A stretch of DNA of 64,000 bases from Siphonodentalium dalli (taxonomy: Eukaryota; Mollusca; Scaphopoda; Gadilida; Siphonodentaliidae): positions 199,230,052-199,294,051 of the forward strand of contig CP136067.1 of the NCBI GenBank assembly GCA_032622095.1, given 5' to 3'. The notes under the pieces were generated by a model. The model saw nothing but the letters and a program-made list of their open reading frames with translations. It was not told where the DNA came from and searched no databases. Every line of letters begins with the position of its first letter. Within the stretch, counting starts at the first letter, position 1. Below are positions 1-11,763 of this stretch, piece by piece. The position numbers and the translations under genes are program-made.

Positions 1-533
1 AACAATTATATTGCAATCCATGATGCAATTTACATTAATGTAGTATCCTTTTTAAAGATAGTTTTATAATATGCTTACTTGTTTAATAAGGCTCAAATAT
101 AGTCAGTTGAGAGTAAACAATGAAATATATTTCTGTTAGGGTTCTCCCAGCAATATTTGGGAATGTGAATTTCGCGTAAATCTTGTAACTTTTGACATAG
201 GATCATAAAGTGATATTCGTCGCAAGGACTGTTTTCACATAAAACACACCTTAAGTTGTCTGCGGAATATGTGGTTTCTTTTGTCCATCTTTTTTATGCT
301 ACTGGTAATTTATGATTAGATATTCTGATTTTCAATAGGTAGTTAGACAAATAAGATGGCAAATAAACTAAATAGAGACTCATTTTAATGGACTGCTTTA
401 TGTCTCTGTAAAATATGGCATGCGGTGAAGTAGAAGCATTCATGTTTTCAAAGAGGTTGTGCTCATACTGTTTAATCAGTAGAGATTTTATGTTTCTCAA
501 CTCTGCTTTGCTCAGCGCTGATTGGTTTGTCAC
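1..533 (-). pseudogene. LINE C-terminal fragment (family E)
   Basis: The minus strand from 533 reads YLSNYLLKIRISNHKLPVA, hits one TAA at 294-296, and continues in the same frame RWTKETTYSADNLRC, CVLCENSPCDEYHFMILC and IPKYCWENPNR. This is the C-terminal CxxC-H-C module of a non-LTR retrotransposon with a stop in the middle. Further stops follow near 90 and 70. No reverse transcriptase is attached to the right, so it is a 5'-truncated remnant. It is closest to the fragment at 22550 (shared CDEYH/GDEYH and KYCWENPNR/KYYWEKPNR). Confidence 0.8.
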
Positions 534-1640
534 ATATGTTCTATATGTAGGTCATGGGACACATGTGTACAAACCAAGCAGCGCTGTTAAGATATATAAA
601 AAGGTAATGAAGTTAATTGTGTTTTAGCAAATGGTGGACAAGTTAATTGTATATTAGCAAACTGCTGTAAAGTAAGGTATGTAATACAAAAGGTAGTCAA
701 GTTATAATTATGATAGTTATAGATAGTTTTGATACCGATGATATTACACGGGGCCTCTAACTGCCATACGCTGCGGGGATAATTTCATTCTGAGTTGTCG
801 TCATATTTCCCAATGGGTGAACTTAGGTACAAATATAAATTTAATATATAGATAGAAATCACATGGAGTAAGTCAACAAGACTAATTTAAAGTGGTGTGA
901 TAATCGATGATATATTGGATGGTCCTCTTTGAAATAGGATAGAAATTTCAATTGCTATGCCCCCTCCATCAGCAGAAGGTATTATTTTAATTTGATAGAT
1001 CTAAGATTAGAAGAATAGGTATTCGTCATTGAAAAGACATGAGAGAGAGGAGAGGGAGAGAGAGAGCGAGAAAGAGTAGCGTGTTTTCGGACCTGAAGCG
1101 CAGCCATTTCCATGTGGACATTTCGGGAGCTAGACACAGCTTATGAACTTTCTTTCAGTATAAATAATTAGTCTTCAATATCGCATATTTCATATGTTTA
1201 ATTCGATGCGAGTATGAACATTTAATTGCATGTAATTTTTTACATAATAAACCAATGGGGAAACAGACACGACTTTATACTCCAGCTTCAGTCCACTCTC
1301 CATGGACACAATTACTCTATAATGGAAATATTACCTAACTACGATTCAGTTTGAGGTCGCGAACAATTTCTCACGTCCCAGTTTGCACACAGTGTTCCTA
1401 TAATTAGCTCAGATGGGATATAATTATTTGTTATGTGTATATATAGCATACCCTGGTAGTTGTATGGTGTGAAATAAGATGAGGCATCTTTAAAAACACA
1501 AATGTTATATAAATGGTTTGAAATAAAAAAAAGAGTTACAATTAATTAATAATTTCACCTTAGAATTTTATAAAAATCTTTTTGGGTCACCCAGAAATGA
1601 CCGACGCAGTCAAAACTAGTGTTACTGAAAAGTCTATTGT
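534..1640. other. No gene recognised; GA-rich tract
   Basis: I see no coding signal. A GAGAGAGGAGAGGGAGAGAG tract lies at about 1038-1077. The rest is AT-rich sequence with short frames only. Confidence 0.5.
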
Positions 1641-1902
1641 ATTCAATTCAATTTATTTCTGTTAATCAATATGTAGATAAGACAAGATATTTATGACATC
1701 AAAATATTCAATTATGACATATAATAACAATAATCTTCACAAGAAGAATACATGAGTGATCATTTTGGGAATTAAATTGAATTAATTCGGTTGCTAAGGA
1801 AGTGTGGTAGGCAAATTGTGTCCCCAGATAAACCGGAAACCAGAGGAGTTCGAAGCGTTCACGAAATGTTACTGTACCAGTGCATGTAGCACAAAGGTAC
1901 AT
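1641..1902 (-). mobile_element. Probable LINE 3' end with AATAAATTGAATTGAAT tail
   Basis: On the minus strand the segment ends AATAAATTGAATTGAAT, the same kind of pentamer tail as LINE-A at 11127-11145, preceded by TATTGTTATTATATGTC sequence typical of LINE 3' untranslated regions. The frame at 1902-1708 has no recognisable domain. The left boundary is the tail; the right boundary is unknown. Confidence 0.45.
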
Positions 1903-2072
1903 AGTCCAATGTGTTGCATTCGACGTCGACAGCGTTGCTGAATCCAGATTTAAATTAGGGATTACACTTCATGCAATGTGGTTCGGTAAGCGAACATACC
2001 TGAATCGATAAACGAACAGACCGTAATAGTTATTTGATCGTCATACAGATTTTGATTCTGATTCCGTAATGT

Positions 2073-3422
2073 CCTATAGTAGGTCGCAAATCGTTGACTC
2101 CACGTTGTGTAACGCTGGTTCTGACACAGTTTAGAGGTTTCACATTCTTTTAATGAATCCAGAATATGGTGCATGAATATAGGTATTCCGCAACAATTCC
2201 TAAGATCAAGGCAGTTAGATATTTCACCTAAAAGTCAGTTAGCCGACGTAAAGTTTTTATTTCACCTTTTGCTTCCATGTCACATGACATGACGTAAACC
2301 TACGATATATACTTCCTAGACCAGTAATGCAGCACGGTGTATTCACGTGGTCTGCACTGATCAGCAGATATTGATTTGGTTGTAACTGGTCCCAATTAAT
2401 TACTCTTCTAAGACTTTCAGGCGAAATATTAACCCCGCTATTCCACTATGGTATACATCTTCCATTTTTTCGAGTTCAATTACTTAAGTAAACTGTCAAC
2501 TCCACCGGTGATCATTCGGTTTCGTTGTTATAGTTACACGGAAATATAAAAATGCCCTTATCCAACTGTTATGTTCTCTGGAATCCCCTTCAGTACTCAA
2601 CTACCATAGTGAACTACTCATTCAACTCCAACTCCTTAGCAAAATGCTTTGCATAACACAAATTTTCCATTAGGTTGACTATTACAGTTAAGGTGTTCTA
2701 TTTCAATCATCATCATAAATCAATTAAGTTCTAAAAAGTTCAACACGTAAAATACTGAAAAAACATCAGGATTTACACAATTGACTACACTATGTCATAC
2801 ATGGTTATACATTCTATTCAAGATCAATAGTCATCAATAAATCTTATACACAAACATTAATAAATTTCAAATCAGTTTTCATGAATTCTTCATCAACTTC
2901 CCTTGTTGTTTGCTGGAGTCACTTTCATTTGTGACTTCATGATTCAATATGTTGTACTTTTTTTCAGAGAGGGAACAATGCCCTCAAAAACAACACACCA
3001 ATAACATGATGACAAGCTAATTAGTATACACTGACAAGTGATCATCTTATTTTGAAACTACAACGGGGCTTGAAATACCACCAACTTGTGCTATATATGT
3101 CAATATATTTTCTAATTTGGCACTGGAACACTTGATCCATAGCACTCGCATCGCGAGACCATTTATATTTTGGAAAGTTCAATATCTGCTGTGTTCGACT
3201 TATTATCATCTCGTATAGGACAATTAAGTTATGTTCGTTTTCAATTTGGTTATAATATCTGTTCAATTTCAATATAATATCCAATTACTTCCATACACGG
3301 CTAATGTATTTGGACTTTTCAATCATATCGGCAATTACTTTTCCATATACGGTGAACATGGATTTGACTTTTCAATCGCATCTCCAAATACTTTCCGGAC
3401 ACGGCAACCATTAAGCATGCAT
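2073..3422. repeat. 1.35-kb tandem duplication, copy 1
   Basis: Starts CCTATAGTAGGTCGCAAATC and repeats 1350 bases downstream at 3423 with scattered substitutions. Copy 1 has an extra end segment (about 3281-3420) with two related ATACACGGC/ATATACGGT blocks of about 55 bases. No coding domain. Confidence 0.88.
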
Positions 3423-4678
3423 CCTATAGTAGGTCGCTAATCGTTGACTCCTCGTTGTGTAACGCTGCTTGGACATAGTTTAGAGGTTTCACAATATGAT
3501 ATTGAATCCAGAATATGGTGCATGAATATAGGTATACCACAACAATTCCTAAGATCAAGGCAGTTAGATATTTCGCCTGAAAGTCAGTTGTGGGGCTATA
3601 CGGTCCCTTCAAGAACGTACGGCCAAAAAGCGCCAGTCTCAGCCGATGTAAGGTTTTTATTCCACCTTTTGCTTCCATTTCACATGATGTGACGTACACC
3701 TACGCTATATACTTCTTAGACTAGTAATACAGCACGGTCTATTCACGTGGTCTACACTGATACGCTCCACGCACATATTGATTTGGTTGTAACTGGTCCC
3801 AATTCATTACTTTTCTAAGACTTTCAGGCGAAATATTAACCCCGCTATTCCACTATGGTACACACCTCCCATTGTTTCGAGTTTAATTACTTAAGTAAAC
3901 TGACAACTCCGCCAGTGAACATTCGGTTTCGTTGATATTGTTACACGGAAATATAAAAATGCCCTTATCCAACTGTTAGTTATCTAGAATCCCCTTCAGT
4001 ACTCAACTACCATAGTGAACTACTCATTCAACCCCAACTCCTTAGCAAAATGCTTTGCATAACATACATTTTCCATTAGGTTGACTATTACAGTTAATGT
4101 ATTGTATTTCACTCATCATCATAAATCAATTAAGTTCTAAAAAGTTCAACATGTACAATACTGAAAAGACATCAGGATTTACACAATTGACTACAATATG
4201 TCATACATGGTTATACATTCAATTCAAGATCAATAGTCATCAATAAATCTTATCCACAAACATTAATAAATTTCAAATCAGTGTTCATGAATTCTTCATC
4301 AACTTCCCTTGTTGTTTGCTGGAGTCACTTTAATTCGTGACTTCATGATTCAATATGTTGTACTCTTTTTCAGAGACGGAACAATGCCCTCAAAAACAAC
4401 ATACCAATAACATCATGATAAGCTAATTAGTATACACTGACAAGTGAACATCTTATTTTGAAACTACCACGGGGCTTGAAATACCACATACTTGTGCTAT
4501 ATATGTCAATACATATCTTAATTTGGCACTCGCACATTCGATCCATATCACTCGCATCGCGAAACAATTGTTAAGTTGATCAGTTCAATATCTGTGCTGT
4601 GTTCGACTTATTATCATCTCGTATAGGACAATTAACTTATTTTCGTTTTCAATTTGGTTATAATATCGGTTCAATTTC
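3423..4678. repeat. 1.35-kb tandem duplication, copy 2
   Basis: The second copy carries an insertion of about 50 bases near 3589-3640 and stops near 4678, where a LINE coding remnant begins. The short frames in both copies match each other but look non-coding. Confidence 0.88.
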
Positions 4679-5970
4679 AACCCAATAGACCCAGGAAATT
4701 ACATACCCATATCCCTACGAAGTTGTATTGGTAAAGTATACTAGAAATGCATAGCCAAAGATCTACTCACATTTCTTACCAAAAATAGTTTACTGTGCAA
4801 ACACCAAGCTGGATTCCTCCCCGGGCAGTCAACATCACACCAATTATGCGAAATTTATCACCAAATTAGTAAAAGTTTGGACGAAGTCAGATGTCAGAGT
4901 CTTATTCTTCGATATAAGCAAAGCATTCGACAAAGTTTGTCACCGTGGTTTAGTTTATAAATTAAAAAGAATGGGTATCACAGGTAATCTTCTCAGATGG
5001 ATTGAATCATATCTAACAAACCGCGAGCAAAGAGTAGTTTTTAGGCTCAGAATCTTCTTCTTGTGGGGGGTGGGGGGTAAAGCTGGTGTGCCCCAAGGAT
5101 CAGTCCTTGGGCCGATTTTATTTTTAACCTACATTAACGACATTGTTAAAGGAATTAAAAGTGATATTAGACTATTTACTGATGATACGACCATATTTCT
5201 GCCTACTAAAGACCAGATAAAAAGTGCCAAAATATTGCAAAACGACGTAAACACACTGGAAGCATGGCCGAAGAGATCGCTAGTAAAATTCAATGCCAGT
5301 AAATCAGAAGATATGTGCATATCACGTTAAAAAAAAACTTTGAATCACCCAAACTTATATATGAACAATGTCCCATTGAACACAGTATCAAACCACAAAC
5401 ACCTTGGTGTCGTTTTTGAAAACAATTGCTCATGGAAGGCCCATATTGCGTCTATATCTAAACTTGCATGGTATCGAATATCTATGTTACAAAAACAAAA
5501 ATACGTTCTTAATAGAGAAACCCTAGAAAAATGTTATTTCACTCTTGTAAGACCAATCATAGAATACGCAAACGTTATCTGTGACAATTGCACAATAGCA
5601 GAATCTGACAAGTTGGAAGATATACAACTAGAAACTGCGCGTATTGTAACAGGATGTACCAGATCCACGAGTAATAATAACCTTATAATTGAAGCAGGTT
5701 GGGAGACTCTAAAAAAGAGACGTGAAAATTAATACCTGTAACTCAAAAAACTTTCGGCTACCCCAATTTAACGCCAATTCACACGCCAATTCACACGACC
5801 GGTCATTCATATTAAATACAGCAGCCCTATGGAATTCACTGCCGATGAGCACACGCGACATAGTGAATTATGACGAATTTAGAACAACAATAAACTCTAG
5901 TCATAAAAAGAAGAATTCACGCTTCAAATTTTGTTACACAAGAAAAGCACAAGTAATCCACACTTCTTAG
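4679..5970 (+). pseudogene. 5'-truncated non-LTR reverse transcriptase pseudogene (CR1/Jockey-like)
   Basis: Plus-strand reverse transcriptase remnant. From 4679 it reads NPIDPGNYIPISL, a stop, KHQAGFLPGQSTSHQL, a frameshift near 4892, then FFDISKAFDKVCHRGL. The frame at 4971-5330 has GVPQGSVLGPILFLTYINDI and FTDDTTIF (the catalytic motif, Thr in place of Ala/Tyr). A stop or frameshift near 5330 is followed by YMNNVPLNTVSNHKHLGVVF and the thumb region to 5732. The last part (5722-5970) contains ALWNSLP, a usual C-terminal motif, after an internal deletion. The endonuclease is absent. The 3' boundary after 5970 is unclear. Confidence 0.88.
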
Positions 5971-5989
5971 AAACTATTGTAGTGACCTA

Positions 5990-7400
5990 AACGCGCACAA
6001 ATACCAAAATTATATCTCTGTCACTGATCGCTGTGTTTGTCGCCAACTAGAAGATAGCTACCTGTTATATTTTACATGCTAAGACACAAGTCTACTTGAT
6101 AACTGATAATGAATAACCCATCTCAACAGCCATAATTGTTCTTACTAATGAAATTAATATAAGTAGATAAACATGCATGCATTGAGATACATAAAAAACG
6201 TACCACAATAATGAAATATATGTGAGTCAATGAGGGATTGCCACCAGGCCACGGTCAAACACAATTCTGGACGATCCATCATGCAATTATAGATATCGTC
6301 GTGAATACAATTTAGCAAAACGTAATGAATAGAGATCAACCTTTGTGAAAAGCAATGGTTAATTGGTCCAGTCGACTCATTGTGTGGAAAATCAGCGGGA
6401 GACATGGATAGCTATGGCACAGAATTATGACGGACCAATTGTCACCAAACTCCACCATAATTAATTGTCACACCTACTATGCCATCGCTACTGTGGTACG
6501 TGTGTCCGCAGCCATTCCAATGTCGGCGTTACCGTTCACATAGGCAAATTCTTCTTGGAAAGATCACAGACGCAATAGTTCCCTCAGTTTATACTTCCTC
6601 AATGGCGACGATACAATGAGTCTACAAACGAATCTAACTATTTTTGAAGAATTCCACAAATTTATTATCCACACACAACGATTTTAGTTGCTTAATTATA
6701 AATCGGTCAGCAGCATCTTAAGCATCATACCTAACATGTAATAAAATGAAAAATCCGTTCCATTCCACTCCCCCACCATTCCCCTCCATCTTTGTCTTCT
6801 TATCTTAAATTCTCCTCTTATTCTTTATACCCAAAAAATCACAGGACCAATGTAATATCCGAATTATCTATCTACTGTCCGGTCCCGACACTAACGTCAA
6901 ATTCCATGATGATTTATATATTATATTATACAGGGACCCTAGATGATACATGGGGAGAACGACACCTGAAAAGCCATGTGCTTACTGTCGTTCTCCCTTT
7001 CTACCAGATATATCACATATTACCATATACATTATATTACTTCCTTGTGTATTCCCTCGTTCAATTTATATTATGTATAGTATATATTTGGTGGATAAAT
7101 AAACTATGCTTAAACCAAGTTAGAAAAACTAAATCGGAATAATATTGTGAGGTCGCATTAAACAGATCGGACGACGGAAACCAGGCAGTCAGGTGGATTT
7201 TTATGACATCATAAAGTCGTACATAATTTGAAAATTCACAGACGCCGCCGTGTATGACACAGGAAGGGTGGGTGTTCAGGAGATAACTCGAAATTGTAAG
7301 TTGCTTGAGGCAAGTGATATGACGATTATCTATCGCATATGTAGCATGATTCGATTATACATTTAGCCGAATATTTACCTATTAGTTCAGTAGGTAATAA
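5990..7400. other. No gene recognised
   Basis: Short frames only. A small inverted pair around GAGAACGACA (6956) and TGTCGTTCTC (6987) frames about 20 bases. Nothing else supported. Confidence 0.5.
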
Positions 7401-7422
7401 TGTTTTGAATACATAATTAAAC

Positions 7423-7641
7423 TTACAATTTTTTAACCGAATTCCACACATTGGGAACAGTATGTGTTGGTAGATTTTCCGAGAAACATGTTCTCGGAGT
7501 TTTGCTTCTTAGTTTATTCGCCTGTCTTGTATTTACACCGAGGGAGTAAGTGGAAAAATTTTCAAATGATTTTGGGAGATTTCTTTTAGTCCAGTTGTAC
7601 AAAAAGGGCGCTGCCTGCATGGTGTAGATACCTTTGAACAT
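7423..7641 (-). pseudogene. LINE C-terminal fragment (YNWTKRNLPKSF ... VWNSVKKL)
   Basis: 72 codons on the minus strand with the order basic LPKSF, NTRQANKLRSKTPRT, and final PNVWNSVKKL. This matches the NTR..NKL..PRCRT ... WNSLP tail of CR1/Jockey-type LINEs. It is an isolated remnant without reverse transcriptase. Confidence 0.6.
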
Positions 7642-7699
7642 TAGAATATTCTCTTGTTTGAAAAGGGGTTTTTATATTTAGAGTTGCGATTCCTGTGCC

Positions 7700-8890
7700 A
7701 AACGAATGACGATGAATGCAAGTATTTTCCTATTGTCTTTTTCACCTGGTAAGTTGAACATTGACTTATTTGGTGTCCAGAGACCGCCCAGAATGAGCAA
7801 TCTGATTATTGTGGACAAAAACAAGGAAATTATTCGACAAGCTTTGCCATATTATCTACAAAAACATTTGTCGATAACTACAATAGTACTTCCTTGTGTC
7901 CGAAAGGATGTTGCCAATTTTCGCAAATTTGACGCTGTTTAAGTTGCCTGGGTATTCTTCTAAATTCCAATACTTAGCCCAAGATATGCTCATACTTCCC
8001 ACAGCTCTTTTGTATCAACTTCGCTACATAACAGTTTCAAACTCTATCACATATGTTTTCTTCTCCTTAGATAACATTTCCATAATTATGGAGTTGACTT
8101 GAATGCTGACCGTAATCATTTATTTGTTTATGCTAATATTTCTGAGTATACATTTGTAACGATGTTGATGCACCACTATTACGAGCGACATATTTCGAGA
8201 CTAAAAGAATACATCATGGTCAACATTACCACGCATGAATTCCAAAACATACATTACGTATACCAGTATCAAAGTCTAACAACAATAGTCGAAATGACCA
8301 AGAGTTGACTAATACGAGTTTGTCAGAAAAATTAATAATTATGGTAAGTCGGAATGACTAATCAGATTTTGAATATGATATGTTTGTCGTAGTGAATACC
8401 TGAGCTAAATAGTGGTTACATTGTTAAAGCTCATTCTTATTCAATAACATATTTTCTGATTAATCAAATGCAAGTCATAATTAATTATTTCTTTTCATAT
8501 CTACTGTCCTGTAATATTACGTTATTTGTGCAATCTTTTTATACATTATAAGCATGGCGTCAGTTTTATACACGAAATATAGTTGACGTGCGCTGTTGAT
8601 TTCGTATGTGAAACGGACGCATGGTTATACCATGGTTATATATTTACATACTAAGTGTTGTCATCACTAAATCCAGCGTTCCGATTGATCGGCGCCCACG
8701 TGGCTAGTTACAATTATTTCTCGGTGAATGCGCAACAGCTAATAACTGCAAGTTCATAACAACATCGATACGTCATTTGGGTTTGGAAAGACAAACGCGT
8801 AATGCTTTGGGCGCATTTGGATTCGCGCAGGATTGACTTAATAAATCATCGGGTTTCAATTGCTCCTGTTAACTTTTGCCAAGGGTGCTA
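7700..8890. other. No gene recognised
   Basis: AT-rich, short frames only. No splice-bounded frame with a domain seen. Confidence 0.45.
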
Positions 8891-8897
8891 TGGGATA

Positions 8898-9167
8898 TTT
8901 TGGGCTGGTTTTGTCACGATACACTTTTCGATTTAAATACATTATAAAAGTGGCTTTTTCGCTAAATGTATATAAATATAAGGATTAACTGTCATGTGGA
9001 CTGTTTTTATGGAGATGTAACCGTGAGGTAAGTGGTCATAACTTTTATGTCAAACCCTTCGGGTTTTACACAAGTTATGACCACTTACCTCACGGTTACA
9101 TCTCCATAAAAAAAGTCCACATGACAGTTAATCCTTATGTAACACCCAAACAGCCCGAGAAAATGAC
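8898..9167. mobile_element. Foldback element with about 77-bp arms
   Basis: Left arm 8981-9057 and right arm 9060-9136 are almost perfect reverse complements around a three-base loop (AAACCC TTC GGGTTT). Outside the arms, GGGCTGGTTTTGTCAC at about 8903 pairs with GTAACACCCAAACAGCCC near 9139-9157, so the full inverted repeat is longer, with about 60 extra bases on the left. It looks like a foldback MITE; no coding capacity. Confidence 0.85.
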
Positions 9168-9439
9168 AATCAGTGATGGGTTTTGGTTACCAATTAAGTA
9201 ATATTGCGGCGACTAATACAGTGCTTTTGAGATTGCAACCGGCGGGTGTACGTAGTAGATATCCCAGATTGCATGTACACACTTACATGTAGATTAACTG
9301 AATGAATATAAATGACAGACATATGAAATGATAATACAAGTGCAGAAGGGTTCTTAGTCATTGGTGTGATTTTTAGATAATAAATACAGCAAACGGCAAA
9401 ATGTGAACATGTCCCAAGAAAATTACTCGGCAATGAGTA

Positions 9440-9445
9440 TTTATT
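9440..9445 (-). terminator. Candidate poly(A) signal of the lectin gene
   Basis: AATAAA on the minus strand about 90 bases after the lectin stop codon. It is the first exact hexamer I see downstream; use is inferred from position only. Confidence 0.35.
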
Positions 9446-9533
9446 AACGAAAGGTCCTCCGTTTGCGTAGAAGAACAATGGAAATACTAGTTAACCTGTA
9501 TTGGCTCTCCCATCCGTTTCCAGTATATTGCGA

Positions 9534-9775
9534 TCACAGTCTGTAATAGCAAATGTGCCTCCAGGGCTCGTTACACTTGTTGTCTCCAAATTTGAATGGT
9601 ATATTATCCTGGGGAGTATGGTATATGAGGCCACAAACGCCATCTTCGTTTGGTTGTCCTTGTTGCCACACCAAGAAAGCTGGGGACCCGTCGAGGTTTC
9701 TCCAATCATTTGCTGTTTGTATTTCGTTAGCCCAGACCCAGTAACATCCGTATATACCTGTTATTCTTAGAACAC
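9534..9775 (-). CDS. Secreted PAN/apple-C-type lectin protein, exon 3 (C-terminal half of the lectin domain, stop)
   Basis: This exon encodes the second half of a C-type lectin domain and the stop codon (TGA at 9534-9536). Visible signatures are YWVWANEIQ, WRNLDGSPAFLVW, the sugar-loop motif QPNEDG (QPN instead of EPN or QPD), cysteines in GVCGL and DNKCNEPW, and the final HICYYRL. The acceptor is taken as TATTAATACAG before 9775; a second AG at 9758 would shorten the exon by six codons in the same frame. Joined to exons 1 and 2 the protein has 252 residues. A minus-strand AATAAA at 9445-9440 may be the poly(A) signal. Whether it binds calcium or sugar cannot be read with certainty, because the WND motif is not obvious. 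Confidence 0.8.
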
Positions 9776-10111
9776 CTGTATTAATACAAGAACAACGTGA
9801 TATTGGAATAAATGCATGCAAGGAAAATGCATCTTCTTTAATTATGTCTCAGATACAGACATAGGTTAGCACCACCATGTTGGTTTCCGAGATCCGTATT
9901 CAAGTCGAGCTACCTTTTCTGTGCGGTCTCGGCGAATACGCAGGGAAGTTGATTGATTGCACAGAGAAGGTATAGCGAGACTGGGATACCAATTTCGGAA
10001 ACATACAGGGTTGTGATGACAATTTATCTTACTATTCATTTGACAGTTTGGGAGAGGAACTATGTGGTGTCGCGTACGAAATGGCACACCACACAGACGC
10101 AATGTATACAT

Positions 10112-10262
10112 GTATGGCAAGCCGTTGTTATATTTTCGATTGATTTAGACTTAAATGTATATAATTGAACTTAAGTGCAATTATTTGCAATTAAATGCAA
10201 ATAGTAATTTGATTTGTACTTAAGAGGAATTCATTTTCCCTTAAGTGCTATTCATCTGGTTT
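10112..10262 (+). mobile_element. CTTAAG-rich repeat, copy 1
   Basis: Begins GGCAAGCCGTTGTTATATTT and then has clustered ACTTAAGTGCAA-like motifs. The same start occurs in reverse at about 20075, so this is a dispersed element. It lies in the lectin gene's intron 2. Confidence 0.6.
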
Positions 10263-10409
10263 AAAACGATAGTCCCCTTCTTTGTAATGGTATATTCCTG
10301 CAAGTCTTGAATGAGAGTCAATATCCATTCAATTGTCTCCCTTTTGTCACATGGCTGCTGCGCTTGTTTTCGGGATCATTGAAAATGGGTCCAAATCCGA
10401 ATTGGCATT

Positions 10410-10844
10410 TTAACCCTTTGAGTGACACGGGCCGATCTCATCGGCCCTAATATACGTTCTGTAAAATCGGCCCTAAAAAAAAATTAAAAATTAAAAAAAA
10501 ACATTTTGGTTGAACTTTTTTTGGGTATGCTTAAGCATGCTATATGGCATGTTATAACTCAAAACTATCACCAAGTATTCATAGTAGTAATTTTGATGCC
10601 CATGAAAAACGTAAGATTCCCTGGCACTAAACCTATAAAATAAGTCTGTTAAAGAATATAAGAAAAAATTATTAAAATTGTAAAAAATAGTAAAAAATAA
10701 TAACAAAAGATGAAAAATTGTTAGGCCACTGCATTCTCTTATATATGCGAGGCGACCTATGGTCGACTCGCATATATAAGAGAATGCATTGGCACAGGGT
10801 ATATGGGTTGATACAAAAATCGGTCCTGGCACTCAAAGGGTTAA
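10410..10844. mobile_element. piggyBac-like MITE, copy 1, flanked by TTAA
   Basis: The element 10414-10840 starts CCCTTTGAGTG and ends CACTCAAAGGG, and is flanked on both sides by TTAA (10410-10413, 10841-10844). A TTAA target and CCC-starting terminal repeats are the piggyBac pattern. It carries a subterminal 59-base near-perfect palindrome at 10730-10788. The interior is A/T homopolymer-rich and lacks transposase. The opposite-orientation copy is at 24024-24523. Confidence 0.87.
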
Positions 10845-11433
10845 TATACACTAACTACATGGAAGGAACATTCATTCACGATTTGTTTTTATTGTTCTTT
10901 GACAATATATACACTCAGCGTCCTTTACTTGTGTTTACAAAGTGTTTTGTTTCCCAATTTCCGCGATTATCAATCTCAAGGTAAAAAGGGTGCACTCGAT
11001 TGTTAAATTTTGCCAAAACAATAGATTAGAGTGACTCCCCGTATATTACTTTCTTTGACGGCTCTGCTTTGTTCGCCGTCACGACAGCGTGCAGAATGGA
11101 GCGACGTAGCCTCTATGTAGCCAATCTATTCAATTCAATTCAATTTAATAGTAACTCTGGTCATCATGAAAGACATTACAGAGACAATACGTATGACACA
11201 ATTACGTATCATCAATACATGTACATGTATACATACACATAAAATCATTATGATAAATATTATAATACATCGATGTCGCGTTTAATGGGTGTATACTTGT
11301 TTACTCATCATAATCAGATAATATATTTACCAATATATGGTATATGGTGTGTATCAACGAATTTATATTTACTAATATACATGTGTGTACACGAGCACCT
11401 ACAAATGTGAACGCGCACACATGCGCGTAAGCC

Positions 11434-11763
11434 TCAGGAGTTTCTGAAAATTTCCAAAATCTTTTTAATAAATACCGGAAGGTTTTTTGTTTTGCGCTCG
11501 CTATTTTGATTGAATAATTGGTTCAACTTCAAAGTGTTTGGTCTATTGAAGTAGTATGGTTTGATGTATCTTATTCTCAATCCCTTTAATTTTTCACACT
11601 TCAAAATAACGTGGAATTCATCTCCTAACTCTGCGTTACATAATGAGCACTTTCTTTCCGAATAGTCTCGATTTGTCCATGATCCTTCTTCGATTGGTAA
11701 TTTATGATTTCTTGTCCGGAATCTCATGAGAGCGTGTATCATAGATGTATCGCTGGATGACAA
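11434..11763 (-). pseudogene. LINE-A C-terminal CxxC-H-C module
   Basis: Frameshifted relative to the reverse transcriptase frame near 11763. It reads MIHALMRFRTRNHKLPIEEG, then CSLCNAELGDEFHVILKC, the C-x2-C...H-x4-C module, and a short basic tail with a stop at 11434. It is homologous to the LINE-B tail and to the fragments at 1-533 and 22550. Confidence 0.88.

Noticed and set aside
4971-5330. A host gene with FTDDTT motif
   Set aside because: The flanking blocks are clearly non-LTR reverse transcriptase with stops and frameshifts.
10491-10832. A 113-codon frame conserved with one at 24036-24350
   Set aside because: Both are inside the piggyBac-like MITE; conservation reflects shared DNA, and the frame runs through the hairpin and A/T tracts.
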